Source: an uncultured Collinsella sp. | GTDB lineage: Bacteria; Actinomycetota; Coriobacteriia; Coriobacteriales; Coriobacteriaceae | Length of the DNA stretch: 63,252 nt | Assembly (NCBI GenBank): GCA_902489665.1 | Contig: CABUAT010000010.1 | Span: forward strand, 1 to 63,252 | Direction: 5' to 3' | Part shown: positions 49,844 to 58,938 of the stretch, piece after piece | Layout: the number at the start of each line of letters is the position of its first letter | Position numbering within the stretch: the stretch's first letter is position 1 | Notes under the pieces: generated by a model | Told to the model about the DNA's origin: nothing | What the model saw: only the letters and a program-made list of their open reading frames with translations | Database searches by the model: none | Made by a program: the position numbers and the translations under genes

Positions 49844-50812
49844 ATGAACGCACATGATCTGATTAAGGAAGCAATTGCCGAGAAGGGCAAGTTCGACAGC
49901 GTCTACTGGATCGCCTGCGGTGGCTCCATGATCGATCTGATCCCGGCCCATGAGCTCTTGCAGCGCGAGGCGACGACGTTCACCTCGTATATCTATACGG
50001 CCCGTGAGTTCGACATCATGCGTCCCCGTCGCCTGGGCGAGAAGTCTCTGGTCATTGCCTGCAGTCACAGCGGCAATACCCCCGAGGTCGTCGAGGGCTG
50101 CGAGATTGCCCTTGCCGCGGGCGCGACGGTGATCGCGCAGACCGATAACGCCGGTTCCAAGATCGATAATGGCAAGTGGGTCACCTGGGTGTACCCGTGG
50201 GGCGAGGGCGTTCCGCAGGCCGAAGTTCCTGCCGGTATCTCGCTGTCGCTCGCGGCCGAGCTGCTCGACCAGCAGGAGGGCTACGCCGATCTCGCCGACA
50301 TGTATGCCGGTATTGCCGAAATGGATAAGATTCTGCCTCCCGCACGCGAAAAGGTAAATGCCGAGCTGGGCGATCGCTTCGCCAAGCTTTGCCAGGAGCA
50401 TGAGTTCTTCTATATCCTGGGCAGCGGTCCCAACTTTAGCCAGACGTACGGCTTCGCTATCTGCTCGCTGATGGAGATGCAGTGGCAGCACTGCAGCTAT
50501 ATCCACTCCGCCGAGTACTTCCATGGCCCCTTTGAGGCTACCCAGGATGGCGTCTTCTACTTCTTGCAGATGGGCTCGAGCGAGTGCCGTCCTATGGACG
50601 AGCGCGCCCTGGCGTTCCTCGAGACCCATACCGACACGCTGATGGTGCTTGATGCCAAGGAGTACGGTATGGAGGCCGTGCCGGCGAGCGTTCGTGCCTA
50701 TCTGGATCCGGTGCTGTTCTACGCTATGAACTGCGAGCTGCGTGCAGCGCGCGGCAAGGTGTTCGATCACGACCCCGACTTCCGCCGCTACATGGGCGTT
50801 GTTGAGTACTAG
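49844..50812 (+). CDS. FrlB-like SIS-domain deglycase
   Basis: The protein has 322 residues with two SIS domains. VYWIACGGSMIDL, CSHSGNTPEVVEG, HSAEYFHGPFE and the C-terminal DHDPDFRRYMGVVEY closely resemble E. coli FrlB, which splits fructoselysine-6-phosphate into glucose-6-phosphate and lysine. The amine released in this organism is unknown. AAGGAAC precedes the ATG at 49844. Confidence 0.88.
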   Translation: MNAHDLIKEAIAEKGKFDSVYWIACGGSMIDLIPAHELLQREATTFTSYIYTAREFDIMRPRRLGEKSLVIACSHSGNTPEVVEGCEIALAAGATVIAQTDNAGSKIDNGKWVTWVYPWGEGVPQAEVPAGISLSLAAELLDQQEGYADLADMYAGIAEMDKILPPAREKVNAELGDRFAKLCQEHEFFYILGSGPNFSQTYGFAICSLMEMQWQHCSYIHSAEYFHGPFEATQDGVFYFLQMGSSECRPMDERALAFLETHTDTLMVLDAKEYGMEAVPASVRAYLDPVLFYAMNCELRAARGKVFDHDPDFRRYMGVVEY

Positions 50813-50826
50813 GAAGGATAGATACC

Positions 50827-51690
50827 ATGTCTTTTAACGTTAACGCGCTCGGGTTCGGTGACAACGTCGTCGATCGCTATGAGCATATCCATACCATGTA
50901 TCCCGGCGGCAATGCGGTGAATTTTGCCGTTTACGCCAAGAAGTGCGGTGCCGCGCGCTCCGCGTACATGGGCATCTTTGGTAACGACGCCGCTGCCGAG
51001 CATGTGATTGCAAGTCTCGAGGACGAGGGTATCGAGCTCGATAAGTGCGAGCAGCTCATTGGCGAGAACGGCGCGGCGCGTGTGACCGTGGTCGATGGCG
51101 ACCGCGTATTCCTCGGCTCCAACGAGGGCGGCATCCGTGGCGATGCGCGCTATGTGCTCGATCGCTTCGATCTGGCATACATGAAGCAGTTCGACGTAGT
51201 CCACTCGGGCAACTACTGCTTTACCGAGCGCGAGCTCCCCAAGCTGAAGGCTGCAGGCATCACCGTATCGTTTGACTTCTCGGACGATTCCACCGATGAA
51301 TACTATGAGCAGATTGCCCCGTTTGTCGACTTCGCCTTCTTTAGCGCTGCCGATGCTGCAAGTGAGGATGAGATTCGCGAGCGCCTCGCTTGGGTTAAGA
51401 ATTTGGGCCCGCGCTTTGTGTCCGCAACGGCGGGCGCCGAGGGCTGCATCGCCTATGACGGCGAGCGCTACTATCGCCAGCTGGCAAAGCCCGTAACGGA
51501 CATGAAGGACACCATGGGAGCCGGTGACTCGTTCCTGACCTCATTCCTGATGTGCTATCTCGATTCCGCCAAGCGCGGCGAGGACGGACCTGAGGCCATT
51601 GAGCGTGCGCTCGATTTTGCGGCAGGTTTTGCCTCGACCGTGTGCGGCATGGAGGGCTCTTGGGGCCACGGAGCTCCGATCACCGAGTAG
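50827..51690 (+). CDS. PfkB-family sugar kinase, FrlD-like
   Basis: The protein has 287 residues. The sugar-binding PGGNAVNFAVYAKKCG and catalytic DTMGAGDSFLTSF (Asp) are intact, as in fructoselysine 6-kinase FrlD. It would phosphorylate the imported conjugate so that the upstream deglycase can split it. It starts 14 bases after that gene. Confidence 0.88.
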   Translation: MSFNVNALGFGDNVVDRYEHIHTMYPGGNAVNFAVYAKKCGAARSAYMGIFGNDAAAEHVIASLEDEGIELDKCEQLIGENGAARVTVVDGDRVFLGSNEGGIRGDARYVLDRFDLAYMKQFDVVHSGNYCFTERELPKLKAAGITVSFDFSDDSTDEYYEQIAPFVDFAFFSAADAASEDEIRERLAWVKNLGPRFVSATAGAEGCIAYDGERYYRQLAKPVTDMKDTMGAGDSFLTSFLMCYLDSAKRGEDGPEAIERALDFAAGFASTVCGMEGSWGHGAPITE

Positions 51691-51808
51691 CCTGAGAAAG
51701 CGCTGGGAGGCTTGGGGCTGAAGCCTTGGCTGACTGACGCTAGATTACATCGGAATTCGGATAGGGGCTCGCCTTGGGTGGGCCCCTTTTTGATTGCTGG
51801 AGAAGACT

Positions 51809-52609
51809 ATGGATATCAAAGCATGTGCAGCTGGCTTTTGCTGTGCGGACGTGTACCAAAACATCGGCGTGTTCTATCCGACTGGCAATGGCATCGACTG
51901 GGGTATCCACCTGGCGCGAATGGGCATATCGGTATCTGCGGTGTCGGTCGTCGGAAAGGACGAGTACGGAGACAAAATGCGCGAGGCGCTGGCTGCCGAG
52001 GGGTTCGACATCTCGCATCTTCGCGTGGAGGACGGCGATACCTCGGTGATGCTCATGGCGTTGAAGGACGGCGTCGACCGCGTGCATCTCGAAGCGATTG
52101 ACGGTGTCATGGAAACGTACCGACCAAACGATGATGACCGGGCATTTATCCTGGAGCACGATGTCATCCATACCGACCTGTTTGGAAACTGCTTAGACCT
52201 GCTGCCCGAATGGCACGAGGCAGGCAAGACCGTCGTCATGGACTTTTCGGTGTTCAGTCAAGATCCCGAATACGCCTGTGAGAACCATTTTCCTTACGTT
52301 GACTATGCCTTTATGTCGTTTGAGGAGGATAGCGCGGAGCTGCGCGACTGGGTGCGCCATGTGCAGGAGCTGGGCCCGCGCGTGGCAGTCGCCACACTTG
52401 GCGAGAAGGGAAGCATCGCCTATGACGGTGAGCGCTTCTATGAATGTGGGATCGTGCCGGCCGAGAAGGTTGTCAATACCGTGGGCGCCGGCGACTCGTA
52501 TATCGCCGGATTCACCAAGGGTGTACTGGATGGGCTTGACGTGCCGGCGTGCATGCATGCCGGTGCCGAGCTTTCGTCCCGAGTCATTGGGTCGTTCGAA
52601 CCGTACTAG
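51809..52609 (+). CDS. Second PfkB-family kinase
   Basis: The protein has 266 residues, homologous to the preceding kinase. The N-terminal sugar loop reads PTGNGIDWGIHLARMG instead of PGGNAVNFAVY, and the catalytic loop is NTVGAGDSYIAGF. The changed sugar loop suggests a second, related substrate. GGAGAAG precedes the ATG at 51809. A 118-bp gap, with a short GC-rich hairpin (GGGGCTCGCC...GGGCCCC), separates it from the first kinase. Confidence 0.86.
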   Translation: MDIKACAAGFCCADVYQNIGVFYPTGNGIDWGIHLARMGISVSAVSVVGKDEYGDKMREALAAEGFDISHLRVEDGDTSVMLMALKDGVDRVHLEAIDGVMETYRPNDDDRAFILEHDVIHTDLFGNCLDLLPEWHEAGKTVVMDFSVFSQDPEYACENHFPYVDYAFMSFEEDSAELRDWVRHVQELGPRVAVATLGEKGSIAYDGERFYECGIVPAEKVVNTVGAGDSYIAGFTKGVLDGLDVPACMHAGAELSSRVIGSFEPY

Positions 52610-52636
52610 GAATAAAAGCGTGGAAAGGAGTGCAAG

Positions 52637-53497
52637 ATGGTAATCGATATGCTGGTCCAGCCCATGCTCTACGGCGAGATCTATACGCCAGGCGACGAGC
52701 CAGATGGCTTTGGTTTTTGGGAGCGTGAGTTTGGCATGGGGCACATGGGCCCCATGGACTGGGACGAGCTCGTGGCCGAGATGGATGTCTGCGATGTGCG
52801 GAAAAGCGTGCTCATGCCGCTCGATGTGACCACGGCGTGCGGCGGGCACTTTGGCACCAACGACCAGGTTGCCGCGCTTGTTGCCGCGCACCCCGATCGC
52901 CTATGGGGATTCGCGAGCGTGGACCCGCAAGTGAGTGGCGCCGCCGATGAGCTGGAGCGTGCCTTTACCGAGCTGGGGGCCAAGGGGCTCTGCCTGCATC
53001 CGGCAAAGCAAGGTTTTGCGCCCGATGATGCCGTGGCCGAGCCGCTCTACAAGCTCTGTGAGCGCTACAACAAGCCGGTGGTTTTCCATGCCGGTATGTC
53101 CTGGGAGCCGGGTGCGGAGCTTTCGCGAAGCCACCCGCTTGCGTTTGAGCACACCATCGCAACGCATCCGGATGTGCGCTTTAACCTGACGCATTTTGGC
53201 TGGCCCTGGGTGCGCGAAACCGTGGCGATGCTGCTCAAGTATCCCAATTGCTATACGGACGCCTCTATTACCTATATCGATTCGCCCGAAGAAATGATGC
53301 AGCGGCTCTTCACCGTCGATATGGGACCGCTGTGGTATGAGCGTGCCCTGTCTCATCAGGTGATGTTTGCCAGCAATACGCCACGCTTCCGTGCCTTCAA
53401 GCTCAAGCGGGCGCTTGATACTGTGCCCATGCGCGATGAGGTGCGGGAGAATCTGTATTCCGGTACGGCGCTGCGTTTTCTGAAAGGTGATGAGTGA
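52637..53497 (+). CDS. Amidohydrolase-2 family TIM-barrel hydrolase
   Basis: The protein has 286 residues. LWGFASVDPQ, GLCLHPAKQGF, VVFHAGMSWEP and LTHFGWPWV match the ACMSD/amidohydrolase-2 family, which includes decarboxylases and lactonase-like enzymes. The N-terminal metal motif HxH is not seen (MVIDMLVQP instead of DxHxH). The role in the pathway is unknown. AAAGGAG precedes the ATG. Confidence 0.8.
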   Translation: MVIDMLVQPMLYGEIYTPGDEPDGFGFWEREFGMGHMGPMDWDELVAEMDVCDVRKSVLMPLDVTTACGGHFGTNDQVAALVAAHPDRLWGFASVDPQVSGAADELERAFTELGAKGLCLHPAKQGFAPDDAVAEPLYKLCERYNKPVVFHAGMSWEPGAELSRSHPLAFEHTIATHPDVRFNLTHFGWPWVRETVAMLLKYPNCYTDASITYIDSPEEMMQRLFTVDMGPLWYERALSHQVMFASNTPRFRAFKLKRALDTVPMRDEVRENLYSGTALRFLKGDE

Positions 53498-53498
53498 C

Positions 53499-53927
53499 AT
53501 GGTGACACTCGAGACATTGAGCTATCTATCGACGGCGCCCGACCAGTTCATCGATATCACAGAAGATGTGCATGCCGCCATCGAGCGTAGTGCGGTGACC
53601 GATGGACTGGCAGCGATTATTTTGTCGCATACGACTTGCGGCATCGTGGTGAACGAGGGGCTTCCGTGCGTGGAGACCGATCTCATGGAGACGCTCGATC
53701 GCATTGCCCCGCCCGATGCCCCCTATGCGCATGCTCATTTCTTGCCGAGCTATGGTGCCACGGGCAATAACTCCTGTGGTCATATCAAGAGCATGATTTG
53801 CGGCAATAGCTGCTTCTTCCCCGTTCAAGACGGCCACATTGTATGTGGCGGGGCCCAGAGCATCTACCTCGCGGAGTTCGATGGACCTCAGAAGCGAAAA
53901 GTGTTCGTTGAGGTGCTGGGCGAGTAG
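53499..53927 (+). CDS. YjbQ/UPF0047 family protein
   Basis: The protein has 142 residues. The family signature is visible in ILSHTTCGIVVNEG, HAHFLPSYGATGNNSCGHIKSMICG and the core PVQDGHIVCGGAQSIYLAEFDGPQKRKV. Relatives bear weak thiamine-phosphate synthase activity, but a true role is unknown. The frame begins at 53487; the ATG at 53499 has AAAGG at a better distance. It overlaps or abuts the preceding stop, implying coupling. Confidence 0.88.
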   Translation: MVTLETLSYLSTAPDQFIDITEDVHAAIERSAVTDGLAAIILSHTTCGIVVNEGLPCVETDLMETLDRIAPPDAPYAHAHFLPSYGATGNNSCGHIKSMICGNSCFFPVQDGHIVCGGAQSIYLAEFDGPQKRKVFVEVLGE

Positions 53928-53968
53928 CAGCTGATGTCTGTGAGTCGGCGAGCTAAAGGAGATTGACC

Positions 53969-54778
53969 ATGTCGTTTATGGCTTCGATGTTTGGGACCGA
54001 GAAACCGGTAATTGGCATGCTGCATCTGCAGCCGCTGCCTGGCGATCCTCTGTATTATCCGGGCGGCAGCGTTTCGCGCGTGATCGATGCCGCCAAGCGC
54101 GATCTCGAAGCGCTGCAGTCGGGTGGCGTGGACGGCATTCTGATCACCAATGAGCTATCGATGCCCTACGAGCAGCATGTGTCGGCAGTGACCCTTGCCG
54201 CTATGGGGCATGTCATCGGAGCTCTTGCCGCAGATTTCTCGACCCCTTGGGGTGCAGAGGCTATTTATGACGGCGATGCCACGATCGAGCTGTGCGCCGC
54301 CGTTGAGGCGCAGTTTACACGCTGCAATTTCTGCGGTGCCTGGGCTGGCGATCTTGGCCTGATCAATCGTGACTTTGCGCACACCATGCGCCGCCGTGCC
54401 GCCCTGCGTCTGGATGACCTAAAGATGTTCCATTTCATCACAAGCGAGGGCGAGGTGTACCTTAACGACCGATCGACTCCCGATATTGCCGATTCGCTGG
54501 TATTCAACTGCCTACCCGACGCCCTTGTTATTGGCGGGTCTGCTGCCGGGCGCGGCGCTTCGGGCGAGCTTGCCGACGAGGTGCGCGTCCGTGTTGGCGA
54601 TGTGCCGGTGGTATGTGGAACGGGATGTCGCGAGAATGCCGTTGCAGACGTGTTTTCGCATTATGATGGCGCGTTTGTCGGTACCTGCCTCAAGCGAGAC
54701 GGCAAGCTCGACGCCCCTGTCGAAGCCGAACGGGTCGCGCGGTTCATGGCTGCCGCCCGTGCCGCGAGAGGGGAGTGA
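53969..54778 (+). CDS. BtpA/SgcQ family protein
   Basis: The protein has 269 residues. KPVIGMLHLQPLPGDP and DGILITNELSMPY mark the BtpA/SgcQ TIM-barrel family, which is linked to sugar or nucleoside catabolism in several operons (sgc of E. coli). Function is not biochemically settled. AAAGGAG precedes the ATG at 53969. Confidence 0.88.
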   Translation: MSFMASMFGTEKPVIGMLHLQPLPGDPLYYPGGSVSRVIDAAKRDLEALQSGGVDGILITNELSMPYEQHVSAVTLAAMGHVIGALAADFSTPWGAEAIYDGDATIELCAAVEAQFTRCNFCGAWAGDLGLINRDFAHTMRRRAALRLDDLKMFHFITSEGEVYLNDRSTPDIADSLVFNCLPDALVIGGSAAGRGASGELADEVRVRVGDVPVVCGTGCRENAVADVFSHYDGAFVGTCLKRDGKLDAPVEAERVARFMAAARAARGE

Positions 54779-54783
54779 GCGGC

Positions 54784-56301
54784 ATGCCGTACTATCTTGG
54801 CATCGACATTGGAACGAGTGCGTCCAAGGGCGTGTTAATTGATGCGGAGTGTCGAATTGTGGCGCAGGCATCTTGCCAACATGAAACCGAGAGCCCTCAG
54901 GATGGTTGGTATCAGCACGATACAGAAGCGATTTGGTGGGGTGATTTTTGCCGGCTGTCTCGCGAGCTTATCGAGTGCGCGGGCATCGAGGCGAGCCAGA
55001 TCCGCTGCGTAGGGTTGTCGGCTTTGGGCTGTGATTGCGTGCCAGTCGATGAAGATTGCCACGCCTTGGCTCCGGCAATTCTCTACGGGGTCGATGCTCG
55101 CTCGAAGCCGCAGATTGACGAGCTTCTTTCCGAATATGGTCCCGATCGCGCTCGCCAGCTCTTTGGACACGATCCGTGTTCGTCGGATATCGCCCCTAAG
55201 GTCCTTTGGTTTAAGGAGAATATGCCCGAGGTCCATGAGCGGGCGGCGAAGTTTCTTACGGCTTCGTCCTATCTATGCGCCAAGCTTACCGGCAGGTTTA
55301 CGATCGACCGTTACCTTGCCGAGGATTTCCTTCCCTTATACGATCGTGAGACGTGGCAGGTTAATGAGCGCGGGTGCGCGCGGTTCTGCCGTCCCGACCA
55401 GATGGCCGAAGTCATGGCGGCGACCGATATCGCCGGCGTAATCACGGATCGGGCGGCGGTTGAAACCGGTCTTGCGAGGGATACGCCGGTGCTTGTCGGA
55501 ACAGGCGATTCGGGTGCCGAGGCGATTTCTACTGGAGTGTTCTGCCCCGGGGACATGATGGTGCAACTCGGGAGCACGGCCTACTTTATCTATTTGGCGG
55601 ACCATATGGTCGATGACGCTCGTCTATGGCCAGGGACATTCATCATCCCCGGAACCTACGGCATCTGCGCCGGGACCAATACAGCAGGTGCGTTGACGGC
55701 GTGGTTGCGACGCGAGTTGTACCGCGATGTCATGGATGCCGAACACTCCGGCGGCCCCGATGCCTATGAGGTCATGGCGCACGATGCCGGGCAGGTAGGT
55801 CCTGGAGCAGATGGCCTGCTGTGTCTTCCATACTTTGCGGGCGAGCGCACCCCACTCAACGACCCCGAGGCGCGTGGCGTGTTCTTCGGTCTGACCGAAA
55901 GGCATACCCGGGGCCATATGGTCCGTGCGGCTTTGGAGGGGGTCGCCTATACGGTCGCAGCGCATGTTGATATCATCGAGCGAGATCATGGATTGTCTAT
56001 CGAGCACATCATGCTCGTGGGTGGCGGAACTAAGAATCCGGTATGGATGCAGACGATTGCCGATGTCTGCGGGCGCGCAGTTTCGGTTGCGAAGGTCACG
56101 GTGGGTGCATGTTTTGGCGATGCTCTTATGGCGGCACTTGCTGGCGGCGCCTATTCATCATGGGGTGAGCTTGCCCGGGTTCTTGGGGTCGCGCAAACGA
56201 TCGAGCCTGATATGGACGCTCATGAGCTGTACGCATCGCGCCGCCGTATCTTTGATGAGCTATATGCGCGAAATTGCGACCTTATGCACGAGCTAGTATA
56301 G
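54784..56301 (+). CDS. FGGY-family carbohydrate kinase
   Basis: The protein has 505 residues. YYLGIDIGTSASKGVLID (ATPase phosphate loop 1), LVGTGDSGAEAISTG (catalytic Asp region) and IMLVGGGTKNPVWMQTIADV (adenosine loop) are typical of xylulokinase/gluconokinase relatives. The true substrate, a pentulose or other ketose released in the pathway, is inferred. The ATG at 54784 has GGGGAG upstream. It is the last operon gene. Confidence 0.9.
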   Translation: MPYYLGIDIGTSASKGVLIDAECRIVAQASCQHETESPQDGWYQHDTEAIWWGDFCRLSRELIECAGIEASQIRCVGLSALGCDCVPVDEDCHALAPAILYGVDARSKPQIDELLSEYGPDRARQLFGHDPCSSDIAPKVLWFKENMPEVHERAAKFLTASSYLCAKLTGRFTIDRYLAEDFLPLYDRETWQVNERGCARFCRPDQMAEVMAATDIAGVITDRAAVETGLARDTPVLVGTGDSGAEAISTGVFCPGDMMVQLGSTAYFIYLADHMVDDARLWPGTFIIPGTYGICAGTNTAGALTAWLRRELYRDVMDAEHSGGPDAYEVMAHDAGQVGPGADGLLCLPYFAGERTPLNDPEARGVFFGLTERHTRGHMVRAALEGVAYTVAAHVDIIERDHGLSIEHIMLVGGGTKNPVWMQTIADVCGRAVSVAKVTVGACFGDALMAALAGGAYSSWGELARVLGVAQTIEPDMDAHELYASRRRIFDELYARNCDLMHELV

Positions 56302-56367
56302 CGCCGCCGAATTGCCCCACGCTCTTATGGGGGCTGCGTTGTGCGATTCGCATGTCCCTTGAGGGTC

Positions 56368-56597
56368 GTGGGCAAAAAATGCCAAATATGAGTACTGTCA
56401 CAAATTTAGTAGCAGCAAAATTTGGCTCTTGAGGTCCAAGTTGAGTGTCTGCGGACAACTTAAAGCCGTCTAATATGTCCCTGGGTATGCTAAAACGACC
56501 TGATAATGAACAGTTGTACATTATCAGGTCGTTGTTTTGGTGCAAAATAATGTGACCAGTTTTACAACAGTACTCATATTTGGCATTTTTTGCCCAC
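56368..56597. repeat. 230-bp element with perfect 31-bp terminal inverted repeats
   Basis: The arms 56368-56398 and 56567-56597 are exact complements (arm core CAAAAAATGCCAAATATGAG). The inside holds a second 15-bp hairpin (AACGACCTGATAATG, 56494-56533). It fills the space between the convergent FGGY-kinase and tatD genes. There is no coding capacity. It may be a MITE-like element or an unusually large bidirectional terminator. Confidence 0.75.
56494..56538 (+). terminator. Terminator of the catabolic operon
   Basis: AACGACCTGATAATG pairs with CATTATCAGGTCGTT, followed by GTTTT, inside the 230-bp element. Confidence 0.65.
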
Positions 56598-56602
56598 CGA
56601 GG

Positions 56603-57385
56603 TCAGCGGAAGTCGAAAATGGAGTGGGAATTTTCCAGGACGACCGACTTGATGCTCTCCTCGGGGCAGTTTTTAAGCGCAGCAATGACCTCGGATACTC
56701 TTATGAGTGAATCGACGAGCTGTCGCGCGGATGTTTCCGCGTCTGGTTCGGCCGGCGCGTCGGTTTCGAGTAGCAAGCGATCAAGTGGAATCTGTCGCGC
56801 GTATTCGCGCCCACGTTTGGTCGCAAGCATGCGTTCATTCACGGAAAAGTAGCAGCCCGCAATGCGTGCGCGGACAAACTCATCTGAGGTGCCGCTAAAC
56901 CAGTGGAAGATAATGGTGGGGGAGTTGGGGACGTCCTTTAGAAGGTCGTTCGACTCCAAAGTGTCCAAAGTTGCTCCCGCCGCGCGAACGGCGTGAATGG
57001 ATAGAACGCGTCCAGGTAGCGGGGACTGCGATAACGTTCGGCATAGCCGTTCAAATGCCTGCGTCTGGTTTCCCTCGGTGCCTGCAAAGCGTGGCGAGAA
57101 ATCGAGCCCGACCTCGCCGATAAACCGTTCCCGGATGGCGAGTTCACAAAGCAGGCCGACCTCGGCGGTTCCGCATCGGCCGTCGGCAATCCACCAGGGG
57201 TGGAGGCCCACCCCTGCAATAACGTTGGGACTACTGCTGGCGCGTTCGGATGCTGACGCGAAATCGCGTGGATCGACGCCGCAATCAAAGAGCTCCAGTC
57301 CCATCGCTGCGGCTTCGTGGGCAACGGTGTTCGGGCTGGCCATCAGGTCGAGGTGACAGTGAGCATCAAAGGACTGCAGCTTCAT
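56603..57385 (-). CDS. TatD-family DNase-like metal-dependent hydrolase
   Basis: The protein has 260 residues. The metal ligands are in FDAHCHLD, FIGEVGLDFS, SIHAVRAA, FHWFSG and LLETDAP, in family order. TatD proteins are 3'-5' exonucleases or general hydrolases. The TcdA gene lies upstream on the same strand with a 14-bp gap, so the two are cotranscribed. Confidence 0.9.
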   Translation of the reverse strand: MKLQSFDAHCHLDLMASPNTVAHEAAAMGLELFDCGVDPRDFASASERASSSPNVIAGVGLHPWWIADGRCGTAEVGLLCELAIRERFIGEVGLDFSPRFAGTEGNQTQAFERLCRTLSQSPLPGRVLSIHAVRAAGATLDTLESNDLLKDVPNSPTIIFHWFSGTSDEFVRARIAGCYFSVNERMLATKRGREYARQIPLDRLLLETDAPAEPDAETSARQLVDSLIRVSEVIAALKNCPEESIKSVVLENSHSIFDFR

Positions 57386-57399
57386 CGCGGTGTGCCTTG

Positions 57400-58197
57400 C
57401 TAGTCCAGGCGCTGGCCGTCGGCGCGAACGCGCTCGGTACCGCGTCCACTGATCTTGCGAATAACCTCGCCGGCAATCATCTGGCCCATGATGGGCGGCA
57501 TAAAGCTGGCGGTTCCGAGCTCGGTGCGCTCGTGGATGTTGGAGGGGTCACGGCGCTGAGTCTTGACCGACTCCTCGCAGCTAAATAGAACGTGCAGGCT
57601 CTTGATGCCACGTTTTTTGCACTCTTTGCGCATGATACGGCTCATGGGGTCGCGCACCGTGTCAAAGATATCGGCGAAGCGCAGGCATTCGGGATGCAGC
57701 TTGTTGCCGCCGCCCATGGAGCTCACCAGGCGAATGTCGTGGTCCTGAGCATACTTGGCGACGGTGAGCTTGGCCGAGATGGTATCGATGGCGTCGATAA
57801 CGTAGTCGAGCGTGCCACCTGTCTGCTCCAGAACGCTCGCGAAGAATTCGTCGATGTTGTCGCTCAGCAGGTATTCGGTGCGCTTGATGACGGTGGCGGC
57901 AGGGTTGATGTCATGGATCATGGCCTCCATGACGTCGACTTTACGCTTGCCGATGGTGCTGTGAAACGCGATGGCCTGACGGTTGATATTGCTGGGCGCA
58001 ATGATGTCTTTATCCAGAATTACGAAATGGCCGATGCCGCCGCGGGCGAGCGCTTCGCAGCAGTTAGAGCCCACGCCGCCGCAGCCGAGCACCAACACCG
58101 TGGCGTCGGCGAGCTTGTCGAGCGCCTCGCGCCCCATGATGATCTCGAGCTTGGTGTCGCGCGTCTCGACGGGAGCGGCGGCTGCGGTTTCGGTCAT
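57400..58197 (-). CDS. tcdA: tRNA threonylcarbamoyladenosine dehydratase
   Basis: The protein has 265 residues of the ThiF/MoeB E1-like fold. VLGCGGVGSNCCEALAR binds ATP; DIIAPSNINRQ, the catalytic-Cys region and MGGGNKL fit TcdA (CsdL). It converts t6A37 of tRNA to the cyclic form. No CsdA/E partner is in view. The start is the ATG after GGAGGATATCT. Confidence 0.9.
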   Translation of the reverse strand: MTETAAAAPVETRDTKLEIIMGREALDKLADATVLVLGCGGVGSNCCEALARGGIGHFVILDKDIIAPSNINRQAIAFHSTIGKRKVDVMEAMIHDINPAATVIKRTEYLLSDNIDEFFASVLEQTGGTLDYVIDAIDTISAKLTVAKYAQDHDIRLVSSMGGGNKLHPECLRFADIFDTVRDPMSRIMRKECKKRGIKSLHVLFSCEESVKTQRRDPSNIHERTELGTASFMPPIMGQMIAGEVIRKISGRGTERVRADGQRLD

Positions 58198-58289
58198 AGA
58201 TATCCTCCGATGGGGAAGTAATTAACGTAATTGGCTATCGCCATTATAGGTATTATTCTGCCTCCATTTGAGGCCTTGGGGCATGTTGA

Positions 58290-58406
58290 AATGAAGCGGG
58301 GATTCGCATAAGATTGAAGCAGATGGCACCCGTGGCCGCGGGTTGGCCAACTCCGAAACACGTTTATGGCGTGAGAAGTGGCCGTCTTCGCATTACGCGG
58401 GGGCGG
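58290..58406 (+). ncRNA. Candidate antisense RNA region of a type I toxin locus
   Basis: The sequence downstream of the small toxin-like frame has several inverted repeats (CCGTGGCCGCGG, CACG-TTTATGG-CGTG, GCCG...CGGC) in the arrangement seen at type I loci with holin-like toxins. No promoter was proven. The surrounding 58198-58659 gap holds nothing else I can identify. Confidence 0.35.
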
Positions 58407-58493
58407 CTATTTCATTCGACCTCCAATGTGGATGCCGAGCTCCACAGCCGCGATTACAAGCAATAACAACGTCAGGACATCGTCAATACTCAT
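58407..58493 (-). CDS. 28-residue membrane peptide, possible holin-like toxin
   Basis: A short frame starts at 58493, seven bases after AGAGAAGGAG, an ideal ribosome site. It begins MSIDDVLTLLLLVIAAVELG and ends IHIGGRMK: one hydrophobic helix, then a basic tail. Size and layout are like the putative holin-like toxins of Gram-positive type I systems. The stop is followed by a GC-rich structured region. Confidence 0.55.
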   Translation of the reverse strand: MSIDDVLTLLLLVIAAVELGIHIGGRMK

Positions 58494-58659
58494 AGTCCAT
58501 CTCCTTCTCTGGTAGAGGGGAGCTGGCCCATCTGCTTCTAACGGTATTGTAACTAAAAGCGAACGAGTGTTCTATGGCTATTGCTGAATTAGATAATTAG
58601 ACAAACATCTAAATATCGAGTATAGTGTGCGCGTCGAACGAACTGTGAGAGGAGGTTCT

Positions 58660-58938
58660 ATGCCGGGAGAGGGTTTTAAGGCGCTTGCCGATCCAACGCG
58701 ACGGCGCATTTTGGAGTTGCTGCGCGAGGGCAATTGCACGGCGGGGGAGCTTGCCGAGCATTTCGATATCAGTAAGCCGTCGCTGAGCCATCACTTGGCG
58801 ACGCTCAAAAACGCCGGGTTGGTGACCGACGAGCGCCATGGCCAAAACATCGTATACAGCTTAAACACCACCGTCATGCAGGATTTGATTGGCTGGTTTA
58901 TGGGCTTTACAAACACGGAAGGTGATAAGGATGAATAA
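58660..58938 (+). CDS. ArsR-family repressor, SdpR-like
   Basis: The protein has 92 residues of winged helix: ALADPTRRRILELL, then recognition helix HFDISKPSLSHHLATLKNAGLV. No metal-binding Cys pair is present, as in SdpR. It overlaps the SdpI-like gene by eight bases. AGGAGG precedes the ATG at 58660. Confidence 0.92.
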   Translation: MPGEGFKALADPTRRRILELLREGNCTAGELAEHFDISKPSLSHHLATLKNAGLVTDERHGQNIVYSLNTTVMQDLIGWFMGFTNTEGDKDE

